Shown here in pieces: positions 9,887-21,793 of a DNA stretch of 64,000 bases. The DNA is taken from assembly GCA_964019335.1 (NCBI GenBank), contig OZ025741.1:62001-126000 (forward strand). Direction: 5' to 3'. Both the position numbers and the translations under genes were made by a program. The notes beneath the pieces are model-generated. The model searched no databases, was not told the origin of the DNA, and saw only the letters and a list, made by a program, of their open reading frames with translations. This DNA is from Diplonema japonicum (Eukaryota; Euglenozoa; Diplonemea; Diplonemida; Diplonemidae). Each line of letters starts with the position of its first letter. Positions within the stretch are counted from its first letter, which is position 1.

Positions 9887-12181
9887 TCAAATGTTCGAAG
9901 GCCACAGAGCACGGATGGCAGTAGCAAGCTGGTCCCAAGTCATAGTGACAGCTGTACCCTTGTCACACTGATTGCCCAGAGGCGAATCAAGGACGGGTTC
10001 GGAACCAGAAATTGTCACATAAGTCGTTCCGGTGAGCGAACCAAGGTTGCTCGGCCCGCACACCTGCGCCCCATCGACCATAGTGTTCTTCGTGAAGTAG
10101 TCTGTGGGGAAGCCAGTGACCTGGAACCACGGCTGGGCCTGCACCATGATGTTCCCCGTCATGTTGCGGTAGTCCCCATCACGGTACTTGAACCCCCCAA
10201 GGAAGACGGTGTTGAAGGCGTCCTCGTACTGGCTGGACCCATCGTCATGATCAACGTTCCACCCAGCAGGCCCGAGGAACATGTTGTGCACAAGGCGGTT
10301 GACCTTGGGCTTCATACACATTTCAGACGGTGCGCCAACACACGGGAACACCCAGTCTCTACGGTCCCAGCTGTTGAAGGTACCGTGGTCGCCTGTCTCC
10401 GTAACCATGTTGAAGACAAGGTTTCCTTGGAGGAGGTCGCCGCCCATGAAACCATCGTTGAAGTTGAACCCTGCACGCGGCCCGTTGTAGCACACGTTGT
10501 TCTCGATAACATTGGCGTGGGTCACACCCTTGAAGAAGCACGACGTCTGCTTCATGTAGAACCCAACGGTGTCGATGAGGTTCCCGCTGAATGTGTTGTA
10601 CTCTGGGATGCTGTCGGTGTTGCCGAGCGCAAGCTTCGTGGACCCGACAACGAGGAACGCAGAGTCGCCTGTCCTCCAGAAGTTGGAGTTGGTGACAGCG
10701 GAGTGCTTCACGTAGTTTGAGAAGAAGACTGCGTTCCCACCCAACTGGTCGAACCCCACACTGTCAATGGTGACCCTCTCTGCTCCGTCTACAAACAATG
10801 CAGCACCACGGTGCACGCTCCAGTCACCACCTGAAGGTACTTCATAGTCTTGCAGGTATGTCGGTGATGCGCGGGTTACGTTGACCCCCTGCAGGACAAT
10901 GTCGTGGGCAGGTGATGCTGCGGTTCCCCTCACGGACCATAGGTACATGTGCTGTGGGACTTCTACAACCGCCTGACCGCTGAGAAGGCTTTCTTCTTCC
11001 ACAGTGTCCTTCGGGAAGTACTTCAGCACCCTTGTCGTCTCGTTGAAGAACCATTCGAGCGGTGCGTCGAGCTCCTCCGCAACGTTCTCGACGTAGAACC
11101 CACCGCACCCGGTGTCGCCCCTTGCCTCTTGGTTCCCGCCGCGGGCGAACTCGATGACATCTTTGCTTACGGATGACGACTCGAACCCCCAGCTGCCCCA
11201 CCCGCTGGGCTGGTACATCTTCACCACAACACCAGTGGGGTCGGCCCACTTGGCCATGCGTGCTTGCACATCAGGGCTGGTCACTGTCATTCCTTTGATG
11301 GACACGGTGTTCCAGAAGGGGTTGTTGTATGTCTCGTTGAAACGCGTGTTGTAGTAAAGCTGCTGCGTGGTCTTGCAGTTGTTGATGTCTCTGGGAGCGG
11401 TCATGTCGGAGATCACGACATCAGACGAGGAGGCAAGCGAGACGGTGGCGATGTGGGCTCCGGTCTTGGACTTCACGTTGGCGTTGAGGGGGAATTGCTT
11501 GGCGGACGATGTCTCGGCGTGGCCGGTGCAGCCGGAAGCGTAGCCTGACTTCGGGATGAGCGGGTCGCCGTTGGGGTACCTCGCACGAACCCGACGGTCG
11601 CCACTGATGAAGAGTTCCATGAAAGAGCTGACAGTGGAGGGCACAATGCACTGAAGGGTAGCACCTGTAGACTTAGTCCATGTGCAGTTCAACTTTACAC
11701 CACCGCTGACGACGGAGCCCTGCTGGCCCTGCCAAGTGATGGGATAGCCGGGCAGCCCACTGTCTTTATCGGTAAGCTCGAAGGTGCTGGCGAGGTAATG
11801 AGTTCCCTTCATGATGTTAACCACAACGCCACTGCGGATATCCTCCTCTGAGAGTCTTCGAACCATCTCGCGAGCCTTGGGAAGCGACTTGAAGGCGGTG
11901 GACTCGGTCAGACCGTTGGAAGTATCGTCACCATTGGGGCTCACGTAGAAGACCTTCTTCCCAGTGGTGCGGGGGTGCGTTGGCTTGTCCACAGCGGTGG
12001 CCGGACGTGGGCATCCGGACGGGAAGTCCAAAGATGCGTAAACATTGTCGATGGCTTGCTTCCCGCCGATCTTCGCAGCGAACTCCAAAGAAGTCTGCTT
12101 CACAGTGCACTCGTAGCTGAAGTTCTGAGCAGCACACCCTGCCAGCAGGGTCAGCACCACTGGTATCCTCATATTCCCCAT
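9887..12181 (-). CDS. Secreted right-handed beta-helix protein (764 aa), possible glycoside hydrolase
   Basis: The start at 12181 gives a clear signal peptide (MGNMRIPVVLTLLAGCAAQ), so the product should be secreted or enter the endomembrane lumen. A pyrimidine-rich tract ending in ATACAG lies about 20 nt upstream of this start. From about residue 75 the sequence KVFYVSPNGDDTSNGLTE and FKSLPKAREMVR is the typical opening of secreted parallel beta-helix carbohydrate-active proteins (GH141-like or pectate-lyase-like). PITWQGQQGSVVSGG marks the next conserved block. The middle and C-terminal parts are rich in asparagine-containing helix rungs (VIENNVCYNGPR, TGNIMVQAQPWF) and N-glycosylation sequons. 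Catalytic residues cannot be assigned by eye. It may act on plant or algal polysaccharide outside the cell; that role is inferred from fold and signal peptide only. No intron is needed. Confidence 0.82.
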   Translation of the reverse strand: MGNMRIPVVLTLLAGCAAQNFSYECTVKQTSLEFAAKIGGKQAIDNVYASLDFPSGCPRPATAVDKPTHPRTTGKKVFYVSPNGDDTSNGLTESTAFKSLPKAREMVRRLSEEDIRSGVVVNIMKGTHYLASTFELTDKDSGLPGYPITWQGQQGSVVSGGVKLNCTWTKSTGATLQCIVPSTVSSFMELFISGDRRVRARYPNGDPLIPKSGYASGCTGHAETSSAKQFPLNANVKSKTGAHIATVSLASSSDVVISDMTAPRDINNCKTTQQLYYNTRFNETYNNPFWNTVSIKGMTVTSPDVQARMAKWADPTGVVVKMYQPSGWGSWGFESSSVSKDVIEFARGGNQEARGDTGCGGFYVENVAEELDAPLEWFFNETTRVLKYFPKDTVEEESLLSGQAVVEVPQHMYLWSVRGTAASPAHDIVLQGVNVTRASPTYLQDYEVPSGGDWSVHRGAALFVDGAERVTIDSVGFDQLGGNAVFFSNYVKHSAVTNSNFWRTGDSAFLVVGSTKLALGNTDSIPEYNTFSGNLIDTVGFYMKQTSCFFKGVTHANVIENNVCYNGPRAGFNFNDGFMGGDLLQGNLVFNMVTETGDHGTFNSWDRRDWVFPCVGAPSEMCMKPKVNRLVHNMFLGPAGWNVDHDDGSSQYEDAFNTVFLGGFKYRDGDYRNMTGNIMVQAQPWFQVTGFPTDYFTKNTMVDGAQVCGPSNLGSLTGTTYVTISGSEPVLDSPLGNQCDKGTAVTMTWDQLATAIRALWPSNI

Positions 12182-12748
12182 ATTTCTTCTTTTCTTTCCC
12201 TGTATTATTTGTGTTGGTTTCCAACAACGAGCAAAGGAGGGGGAAGGGAACAAAATTCCACATACAATCAGGGTAAACCACAGAACCAGCGAATAGAAAA
12301 ATGAGCCGGAAGGGGACAAGAGGGGAATAAATGGGTGGGTGCAGCTATTTAAGTAGCTGCGAACGTACTTGTCTCCTCTCCCTCTACACACATCCACCCC
12401 CCCCCCCCCCCCGTCTATCAATATTGAGCAATTCTTTTTTTTTTAAAAAGAACTTGTTCTTTTTTTTATTTGTTCTGAGGGGGAGGGAGGCATTAAAAAA
12501 ATAGTGGGGGGGGGAAATAAGTCGGATCTGATAGTCTATTTATGGCCCTCTTTTCTTTTAGGGGGAGGGGAGGAGACAATCTCTTCTGTTTTTTCTTCTT
12601 TTCTTCTTCTTTTATCTTCTTCCTTTTTTTTTTTTTTCCCTACCAAAATACCAATAAAATAAATTGTTGTCATTGATCAAAGCAAACAAAACCTTAAAAA
12701 AAAAAACTTTTTTTTTGAAAAAAAAAGGAAAAAAAAAAAAAAAAACCA
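12182..12748. other. Intergenic with C/G runs and a T run behind Piezo
   Basis: On the coding strand a T run directly follows the Piezo stop codon (12732-12748 on the plus strand as A). Further on, towards the beta-helix gene, come mixed A/T/G runs and a run of about 18 C (plus) at 12397-12414. The last 60 nt before the beta-helix ATG look like a spliced leader region. No other gene is seen. Confidence 0.5.
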
Positions 12749-15700
12749 TCACACAGCATCAGCGGCAGTAAATTCTTTAAGGCTCTCCGGAGACCTATAC
12801 AACCTGAGTAGCTCTTGATAGAGTGCTGCCTCAAGGCGGAGATCCTCTTCGCACCGAGAGTAGTACATGCATAGAATAAGATATTCGACAGGCCGAGGAT
12901 CTTGCATGTCCTCAAGGATAACCTTGTAGGCGGACCCGACGAAGAACGAGCGTATCAGACGGCCTATAGTCAACACAAATGTGGTGTAGAGGGCAGTGAT
13001 ACTGAAGGACGCCAGCAAGGACCCAAGCCCGCTATTATCCGCCACCGTGTCGGAAGCGACAAGAAGGAAAAGACTCTTTGCTTGCATTGTTGTGCATCGG
13101 CTTGTTGCGGAGTCGTACTCCGGACAGCCCGACCATCTGTAATGTTTCGATCTTGAGTAGCACTCTGCCTCGTCCTTGCTGGGTGCGAATGCAGCGTCCA
13201 AAGGGTTGCCATTCTCGAAAAGTGAGTCGCAGATGATTTCGGCGCTGAACCCTGCAAACTCCCCGCATTGCTTTCCGGTCCCGTCGCATGAGGAGCTCAT
13301 CTGCACTTTGCAGTCGATCCTTGCCGTGTGGCGCGGGTCGTAAAGTTCAAGGTTCTCCCTCCTGCTGAAAAGGAACGGGGAGTAAAAGTTAGGCAGCTCT
13401 GCCGACACGGTGCCGTTCCCGCTGATCGCCTCGCTTAACGCCACCCGCGCAGCGTGTGGGATCGTGTACCGAGCACGCTGCTGCACCTCAAGTAGTGATG
13501 CTTGGCTCGCCGACTTCCTTGTAACCGTCATGTCGATTGATATCTCAACAGCATGCGGCATTGCAAAGATGTCCTCCACGTACAGGTCTTGTACCTTATC
13601 CGGTGTTACGGGCACCACGTTGCTTGTATTTGCCAGCTTGTCCCATAGTGCTAGACCGGCGCAGCATGGGTCTACTTGGACGTCATCGCATTTAGTTGAT
13701 GGGCAGCGTGTGCCGTCTACGGCACACCCCTTTGGTCCCAGGACGCTGTTTTGCATCATCATCCGAGCTTCCTGAAACGTCAGCGCGCCGTCGTTGTCCG
13801 TGTCGAACTGCCGCACCACCTCCATGGCCTCGGATGTGTTCCACAGTTGATTGATGATGTTCTCCTTCGCGTGGCTCGTGATCCACCACACTGTCTGCGA
13901 GCTTGTGGGCAGTTCGCTCAACTGTACCGTCTTGCCTTTGTAATCAAACCCCTGTGCTGCAGGTCGTGTGAGCTGGACTTCACGCAAGACTCCGTCGGGG
14001 ACGCCTCTTCTGTTTGTTGATGGCAGCACATCGCGCCCGGTGTAGAAGGGCGGTGCCCCCACAATGCCCACCTCCATGGTCGCGTGCTCCACGTAGTTGT
14101 TGGTGAGCGCTGGTGAGAAGCTGGAGTAAAACATGAGCGGGAAAAAGATGATGACCACCAGAACGATGGCCACAGTGCAACCTTCAGATGCTTTGATGCT
14201 AACGGGGAGCTTCTTGTCCTTCCCAATGTCCTTGTTCAGCAACCGGGTCTCTTCAAGGTCGCACCTCGCGAGGTACAGCTCGTGGCTGATGTCCTGCAGC
14301 TTCACCCAGTACTTGAACTTCAGCGTCGTGGTGGTGAAGGTCCAGTCCAGTACCACTTTCAGCTCGTAGACGAATGGTACAGCTCTTGCGACTTGGTAGA
14401 GATACGCGAAGAAAGGGTGATGTTTGTTGTGGAAAAAGTCGGGCCGCATGGTGTAGCCTTCTCGTAATTGCGCAGCGGAAATAAGCAAATAAAGAGCCTT
14501 GATGCAAAACAGGGCGGACACCACACGGACAGCTTGCGCTGACCCGAACGACGTGATCACATACTTGGAGTCGATCTCCACTTCAGCAGTGAGCCGCGAC
14601 GCTGACCACCACGAGAAGAGCCCGAAGTACAGCCCTGTGAGGAACACCTGGAAGATGAACTTGACAAGGATCTGTTGGTACAGGTACAATATCCTGTCAA
14701 CGATGATGATGACGAGCAGTATAAGCTGCGCCACGACGAGCGACCCGGGCAGCATGTTGTTGCTGAGGGACGCCGCAAGGTCGGTCTCTTCGCCGTCACC
14801 GATCGAGTAGTACGAGAAGATGAACATCACAAAGGCAACAAAGTCAACGATGAACATGAAGCTGTAGTAGTCCGCTCCGATCTTCAACTTGTTCCCGTTC
14901 AGCACGTTGGACTGCAGGATATGTAGCACTGAGAACGTCGCCTGTGCGGATTCTTCTTTTGCGGCTTTCGCGGCAGCCAAGGCGCTCCCCCCAGCGATGG
15001 GGATGTCGTGTTCGATTTTTGCGAGTTCTGCAAGCCTTCCTAGATCGCGCAGCCCTGCGCCAACCTGCTCGTCGGGTAACGAGCCACCGCAGCCATCTTG
15101 GTCACGGATTGTGTTCCCTTCGCTGTTATAAAACATGTGGGTTACAACCTTCGGTGCGCCCGCTGCTACACGCTTCATCAGAAACCTTCCGTTTACAGTG
15201 TACTCGACAACTACTTCGGGATGCACCACCAGATTGTCGTCGACCGTCTCCTCACACTTCAGGTGTGTAAGGAGCACCTCGTCCATCTTCTCCGCCTCAT
15301 CCGGCACTGTCTCCTCCTCGTAGTGGTAGCTGAGCGATGCGTCTGACCACAGCCCCATCGTCTCCAGTAAGTGGCAGTGGGTTAGAATGGCCAAGATGCA
15401 CAGTAACTCCAGGATAACAGCGTCCATAAGATTGGTGATCGCACCAAACAGGAAGGGTTGGTACAGCTGGATTTCATCGAACCAGCCCTTCAGAAGACTA
15501 AAGGCGGCAGCCTTAAACGTGACTTCCGCGTAGAGGAAAACAAGGCACCACCTCCAATACTTGATGTGGGGCCTGGGGTACATGACTATGGCGTAGACAC
15601 AGACGGAGATGGGAAGGGGAAGGCTCAAGTAACAGGGTTCCCTGATGAAGTCGACGAAGAAAAGCATGTAGCACAGCTTGTCGGTGTTGGACTTCAGGAA

Positions 15701-18700
15701 CCACTGCAGGGTATCCCAGAACTCGGCGTATCTTCCTGTGTACGATGCAGATGGCCTGGCGTGCGAAGTAGTTCTCAGCAGCCCGGTGAGCTCGTCGATG
15801 AACACGTTCAACACGTAAGAGTAAGGCAGGATGCCAAACTCGTTGTAAGCGGTGGTGTCGTGCGATTTCTTCCTCCCCTTCACGATGAGTTTCTTCTCCG
15901 TGCCCTGCGTGCCAGTGATGAGAATTGTTGATATCGACTGGTCGTGCATTGGCTTTCGGGGGATAACCAGAAGTGATTGAGACTGCGACCTGCCTCCCCA
16001 CCCAGAGACGTCTAAGGGAAGCGAGGACGGTGTCCCCTCCGAGCATGAATCGTCGGAGACATACTCTGCTGCTAAGGGGCTCTTCTTATCCTTCTTGTCC
16101 AAGAAATTACTGGACAAAAGCCTCTCCTCTAAAGGAGACCGTGGGGGCCGCGGTGACCCTGCAGGTGGAGGTGACGTTGCTTGCACGTAGTCCGACGACA
16201 CCTCTACAGCACACACACCGCACAGCTCGTCATCTTGCATTCTAGCGCACGTTGGGCAAATCGACACTTCAGCTGACGTGTACCCCAACCGAACGCCCTT
16301 CAACTTCAACGCTCGTTTCTCCTTTTGGCTCTTCAGTTTCTTCTTCTCCTCGTCCATTCGCGACAGCCACTCCTGCTGGATTACCTCCCCAAACTCCATC
16401 CTCTTGATCTCTATCTCCTGATCATAGTACAACATCCACACCCAATCGTGATTGCAGTAAATGCGGCCCATCACATAAGCAGCACCCATAATGACAGCGT
16501 GCATGCCGAGCGCCTTCACACCGAAATGCCTGTAGAACCCCCCGCTGTCTATGTTCTCTTCAATGAGAGGAAAGTACAGGAGACACGTGGTGAAGAGGAA
16601 GGTGGTGTACAAGTAAGTGACCCACCTCCACAGGTTGTTGCCTTTCCATCTGAGGATGTTACTGTTATGGAGCAGGTACATAGAGGTGAGGGTCTTGCAG
16701 AGGTCGACAAAACCAGGCTGCTCAGGCTGGCAACCATCGATGAAGACCACGGTTAAGATGAAGAAGGGGAACACGAGGTTGAAGAAGAAGCGGAGTCGAT
16801 CGAGAGGTGTGCGATGACGTTGCGAAGATGGGGTAAAGTCGCGTTCAGGATGCACATTGGTTGCTGCGCTGCAGGCAGTGCAGCCACAGCCAGGAACAGG
16901 CAGCCCGCCTTCTACAGAGATCCTATGAAGGTCTCCGTATGGATACGGGACTCTTTGGACGCCAAACACTAAACTGTACACCGTTAAGATTGCCTTCTTC
17001 GCCTCTTGAACTTCTTTCCAATGTTCCGTCAGAACCGCGGATGTGGTTCTCTTGCTTGCTTCCCATTCCGCCTTAATGTCGTCCCCCCTCTCCCTCGCCC
17101 TGCGGTAAGCCACGAGCTGTGTTACAACACACAACGCCACCACCACCTCCACCGCAAGTTCCATGGGCACTACATCGACACTCAAGTAACCCCGCCACAG
17201 ACCCAACGACTCTTCGTTATATGGCAGCTTCCTCTCGGTACTATCTCCTGGAAGCCCCAAATATGTTAAATACTGTACAACAAGGACCAGCCACGTCACG
17301 ACTAGGACACCACGCCATCTTTCCAACCCGCATCCAATAGGAAGTGCCATGCCTTCCCTTTCAAGGGCCAAACACGCGACTAGGAGTGCGAAGTAAATGA
17401 GGGCTCGAAGGGTGTCGGGCTGCAAGCAAATAGCAATGAGAAAGGCGAGCATTGAGGTTTCAAAACCAAGCGCGTCCATGACAAAAGCGGGATTCTGCCC
17501 TATGAGCAAGAACAGCGCCTTGCCCCGTCGCACGAGGTACCCCACGGCGTACGCAACGTGCACTCTCGTGCTGCTGTCAGGCATGGGGGGGTCCTCAATG
17601 GCTTCAACTATTCCCGTGGCGGAGTCGACAAAGCCCTCTTCTTTCCAGCCCTGCGACAGGGTAACGAGGAGGCCCGTGATGTACGCTATGGTATAGGTCC
17701 ACACAACACTCAGGATGGTGCCCCCGAACCGGAGGCCGATGTAGGCAGCTGTCACAGTGCTATCATTCAAGTTCTCGCCGACTACAGGGAATTGAAACAC
17801 GATGGACATCAAGGTGACAAGGAAGGAGTAAACGTTGAATGGCGCGTAGATCTTATTACACATCTCGGGGGAGAACTGAAAGACCCCAAGCACTGCAGCA
17901 TACGGGATCGAGATCAGAGTGGAGCGGTACCCAGACGAGCTGTACACAGCCGCCAAGAAGAGCGCAATGACCAACGCAGTAGTGCTGTAGGCAGCCATCA
18001 GCCTCTTCACTACAATATTCACCTTTTTGCGTCTTTCCAGAACTTTTTCTGTAAGGGGGTAGCTCCAAGACGTCGCACCCACTTGCAACTGAGCTACCAC
18101 CATGACTAGTATTAAGGGAAGCAGTCTTTTGAAGGCCCGGAGGCTCCCACCGTCGTTCTTCACGACAACATAAGCGAGTCCAACGTATTCGGCAGAGATG
18201 CCCATGCTGTCGAAGGCGGAATCGAAAGCGTCCTTGCACACGGACCATTGGTAGAAGTAGAGAAGTATTGCCCACAGTAAGGTGACCTCCCTGGTGATCC
18301 GCCACCCAATGTTGCGTTGGTAAGGGGTGAGGTTCAGCCCGCGGGGTGTCATGCACATGGCAGCGAGCGCCATGAACATGCAGTATAAAATACCAGACAG
18401 AACGCTGGGCGGGTGCAGCCCAGAGACGAGCATCAGCACGACCAAGGCAAACAGATCAAGCACAACACCTGGCGGCACACCCGTCACACACGCGATGGCG
18501 AAGAACACCCTGTACCTGATGCGTGGCTGCGGCGGGTGGCTAGGGCGTACAGGGGCGTCAGGCGGTGTTAAAGGATTGTTTGGGGGTGTCTGCAGCCTCA
18601 GTTCTTCAAGCTCTCTCATTTCTTGGACATTTTCCTGTGAACGAAAAGTCTTTTCTTCTTTTTTTCTTTCTTTCTCATACCTCGTGCGTCTTCTTCTCTT

Positions 18701-21068
18701 TATGAATGCTCCACTGCTTGATGCTGAAGAACAGAGACAAAAACAACGGGAAAAGCTGCCACGCGTCGCTGTCATGCAGACCGACGACGTCCTGCAAGGC
18801 AGTCCGAGCAGACTGTTTGTTGTGTTGAAAAAAATCAAAAGCTGAGAAAAGTAACGCCCCTATCTCTAAAACCCGTCTAGTCAATCCTTGCTCTAAAGGG
18901 GCTATAGAAGGAACTTTAGGAAGATTCTTTTCTCAAGAATTCCAGCGTTCAAATCATGCAAGAACTAACCAAGTAGCTAAGACCTTCGAAGGAAAACCTC
19001 TTTGTGGAATTTCCAACAGAACGGGTACCGGACGGGTTTTAGAGATTTGGGGTGTAACGAAAAAGAAACATACCGCCATCGCTGGGAAGAAATCGCGCTC
19101 CAAGACGTTGAATAAGTACAGAAACGTTAACAGAATCGAAACATAAGTCAAAAGGTAGGGCCACATAGGCATGGCCAAGGAAGGGCGGTAGAAGAGGAGG
19201 AGGCAAGTGAGGAAAAGAACCCCGTGAGCACCGTCGATGGTCCAGCACGATGCGAAGAACAATGTCGACATGCTGAGTGCGATGAAGCAGCGATGGTAGA
19301 ACCTTCTCGCACCTATTACCACTGAAGACGTTTCTGCCTCCTGCCTACCTCCTCGTCGTCTGAAGTTTATGTACAGCCGCTTTGTGAGGCCGATGAACAC
19401 CAGCAGCAAGCCCAAGATGGGCAGCATCACCATCGTGCAGCTGCTGGACCCTAACCCCCCGCAATTCGAGATGGCGAACCCTGCAATTTCTAGCCGTCTC
19501 TGCAGCGCAGACGTGTTGTTGCTTGCGGTGTCCTCGTAGTGCCTGGACGCAGCCACACCCCATACCCCCACTACATGTATCACAGCAAGGCACAACGCTG
19601 GTGTTAACAGCTCGAAGAAGGCGTGCTTCCTCATCATGGACATCAAAAACAAGATAAGCCACACCGACGACACGACCGACGGCAGCAAGATGATGATGAG
19701 TGTGAGGAGCACAACGAGGATCCTGCTGCAATACCTGTGCGAATTCGTGACGAGGAGGTTGATGACTCCCTTGGTGATCTCACCGGTCCGCTTTTCCGCG
19801 TACGCGCTAAGTTGCGAAAAGTCCCCCACATCAGGCAGCCTCACCATGCGAATGAGCTCTTTAAGCTCTTTCTTCGACATGTCCTTGATGACAGCCGTGA
19901 GGGACATCATGCCTTGCAGCGTCGCGTCCAGTGGGTTGATTGAAGACCCTGGGTTGTTCATGTCCACATCGTCTATGTCGAGGCTCCCCTCGGTAGCCTC
20001 ATCGCCGGACACAGTGTACGCGCAGAGGATGAGGTGCAGCACAGCAAGAAGGATGACATGCACTACGTTCTGCACCTCGAGCTCGACGCCGCCTTCCTTT
20101 CCATGAGAGTCATGCAGCCACGACACGCCAAGGACCTTGTAGATCCCCGAGTCAGGGATCTGGTCCGCCAAGTACGGCACAAACGTTGTATAGTGCGCTG
20201 TGATCAGCACTGCGCAGTACCGCCTGAACCCCGTGACCCATGGCCGTGACGGCGAGAACAGATGGTACCCTCGCTGCCGCGACCAGTTGACGCAATACGC
20301 GACAAAGACAAGTAGCAAGGGGATGTCCAGCACGGCAGGGTGGCTCGCAGCGCTCATCCCACTCAAGACCGCCACCACAGAGAAGCTTCTCACTTTTGCA
20401 CTACTGTTCACCGTTTCTGGTGCATCGCCCGTGTCCTTTGCCAGACGCTTCTTCATGGTGCGGAGGAGGATGGCAACGCAGACGAGGACTAGTTCAGGGA
20501 CGGTGCACTTAATGCGCCCCCAGGCTGTAGAATCACGGAAAGAACATAGACCAAGCAGCTCTGCCCATGTTGAGTTGACGAACCCACGCTGGGAAGATGT
20601 CATTGCTTGGAGGGCTATTTCCGTGATGATCTGGGAGAAAAGGGAGAGTGCAGCGGTAATGCCTGCAACGTAAACAGTAACGGAGCACTTAGACACAGGG
20701 TCCGTGGGGACAATGCCCGTGAGGTAAGGGTGGGTAGTTGCGGCAAAGAGAAAACACATGATATAGATGGCTGAAACGAGATTGAGGCGGAGCATAGGGA
20801 CGCCGATGAAGAGGAGCGGGCTGATGCCAGCCAGCCACGCGATCTTCTCCTTCGCCAGCTGGATCTTGTAGTAGTCGCTGGCTACATTGATAACATGCTC
20901 TGACCTGCTAGTAGACCTCCCACGGACTCCTTGGCTCCCCGCACGCGATCGCCAGTCTGATAGAAGCTGAGCAGCTGCCTGCATAGGGGTCTTGCAGTTC
21001 CCATTGTTCGCTGTGAGACTTGCCTCATCAAATCTGATGTATGGCACGTGCTCACGCGGAGAATCCAT
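12749..21068 (-). CDS. PIEZO: Piezo mechanosensitive ion channel (2670 aa, complete)
   Basis: Three exons: 21068-19074, 18812-18681 and 18634-12749. The introns are 261 nt (18813-19073, holding a MITE) and 46 nt (18635-18680, GTATGA to TTCACAG); both joins keep phase 0. The protein is long and multi-membrane-spanning, as expected for the curved-blade Piezo trimer in the plasma membrane. The family hallmark PFX2EX6W is present as PFVYELKVVLDW at about residues 2129-2140 (14342-14377). The C-terminus carries the usual beam/CTD signature, EEDLRLEAALYQELLRLYRSPES, just before the end. The extracellular cap region contains an EF-hand loop, DTDNDGALTFQE, near residue 2320, which standard Piezos lack. 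Cysteines cluster right after it. A cytosolic linker around 16.0-16.3 kb has CPTC and CGVC pairs. The start MDSPREHV at 21068 precedes the first membrane block. Identity is certain from the two motifs; ion selectivity is unknown. Confidence 0.95.
18851..19058. mobile_element. MITE (208 bp) inside a Piezo intron
   Basis: The ends are inverted repeats of 27-28 nt (18851-18877 and 19031-19058). They share a perfect 16-nt core, ATCTCTAAAACCCGTC, and GTAAC versus GTTAC at the tip. Both sides are flanked by the direct repeat GAAAA, a likely 5-bp target duplication. There is no coding capacity. Removing the element and one duplication shortens the host intron from 261 to 48 nt, the normal intron size here. 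It therefore appears to have jumped into an existing intron, leaving the donor GTATGT and acceptor AAACAG outside. Confidence 0.85.
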
Positions 21069-21793
21069 TTACTTTAGTTCGCATTTCCTCTGTTGGTTGG
21101 TAGGCAGGGCATGCAAAGACAAGATAAATAATATAAGAGAGAAAGAGAGGGAGGAAGAGATAAACTGGTATTTAAAAAAAAAGGGGGGAGGGGTGATTCA
21201 CCTAATACCCACTAAGGGAATTTTCGGGGTAATAAGTTGGGTATTAAGTGAATCATTCGGTTGCAATAACATGCGAACTCGTTATGGCACCACAGAGTGC
21301 CTACTGGATATCACTCACGGCATCGTGAAAGCGCCGGAGGATGCACCAGGCAAGGGCGGCATCAACAAGACATCACATCAAGTATGCAGAGACCAATGGG
21401 GAGGGGGAGGAGAGGACGGCGGATAAAAAAAGAAAAATTTCACTTGATATTCAGAATGCAAACATGGAATAACATTATCTTGCTCTGCATGGAAATTGTA
21501 GAAAGGAAGAGGGGGGAGGGGGTTCGAAGGGAGACAACGGGGGAAAAGGCGTGGACGAACGAAAGAAGGGAAAAAAAAAAAAAAAAAAACCAGAACACAG
21601 TTTTCTCTTTTTTTTTTTCCCTTGGTAAAGAGGGGTGCGAGGGGGAGGGGAGGGGAAAAATATGTTTTTCTTTGTGAGAAAAAAAAAGAAATATCATTGA
21701 TTACAATGGTTTTCTTTCTCATTTCTTTTTTTTTTTGTTCTTCGCGTAAGGGATTTGAAGAAAAGGATACTCCCTTTTTATTTTCCCTATTTT
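21069..21793. other. Intergenic between Piezo and the phosphate cotransporter
   Basis: It contains the 62-bp inverted-repeat element at 21194-21255, a G/A-rich purine stretch, an A run at 21571-21589 and T-rich blocks. No gene is recognised apart from the repeat. Confidence 0.55.
21194..21255. repeat. Short palindromic element sharing ends with the 35.6-kb MITE
   Basis: TGATTCACCTAATACCCA (21194-21211) is matched by TGGGTATTAAGTGAATCA (21238-21255), giving 18-bp arms with one mismatch around a 26-nt loop. The arms share TTCACYTAATACCCA with the end of the element at 35604. It is probably a minimal or internally deleted copy of the same family, or a hairpin in the Piezo leader region. Confidence 0.7.
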
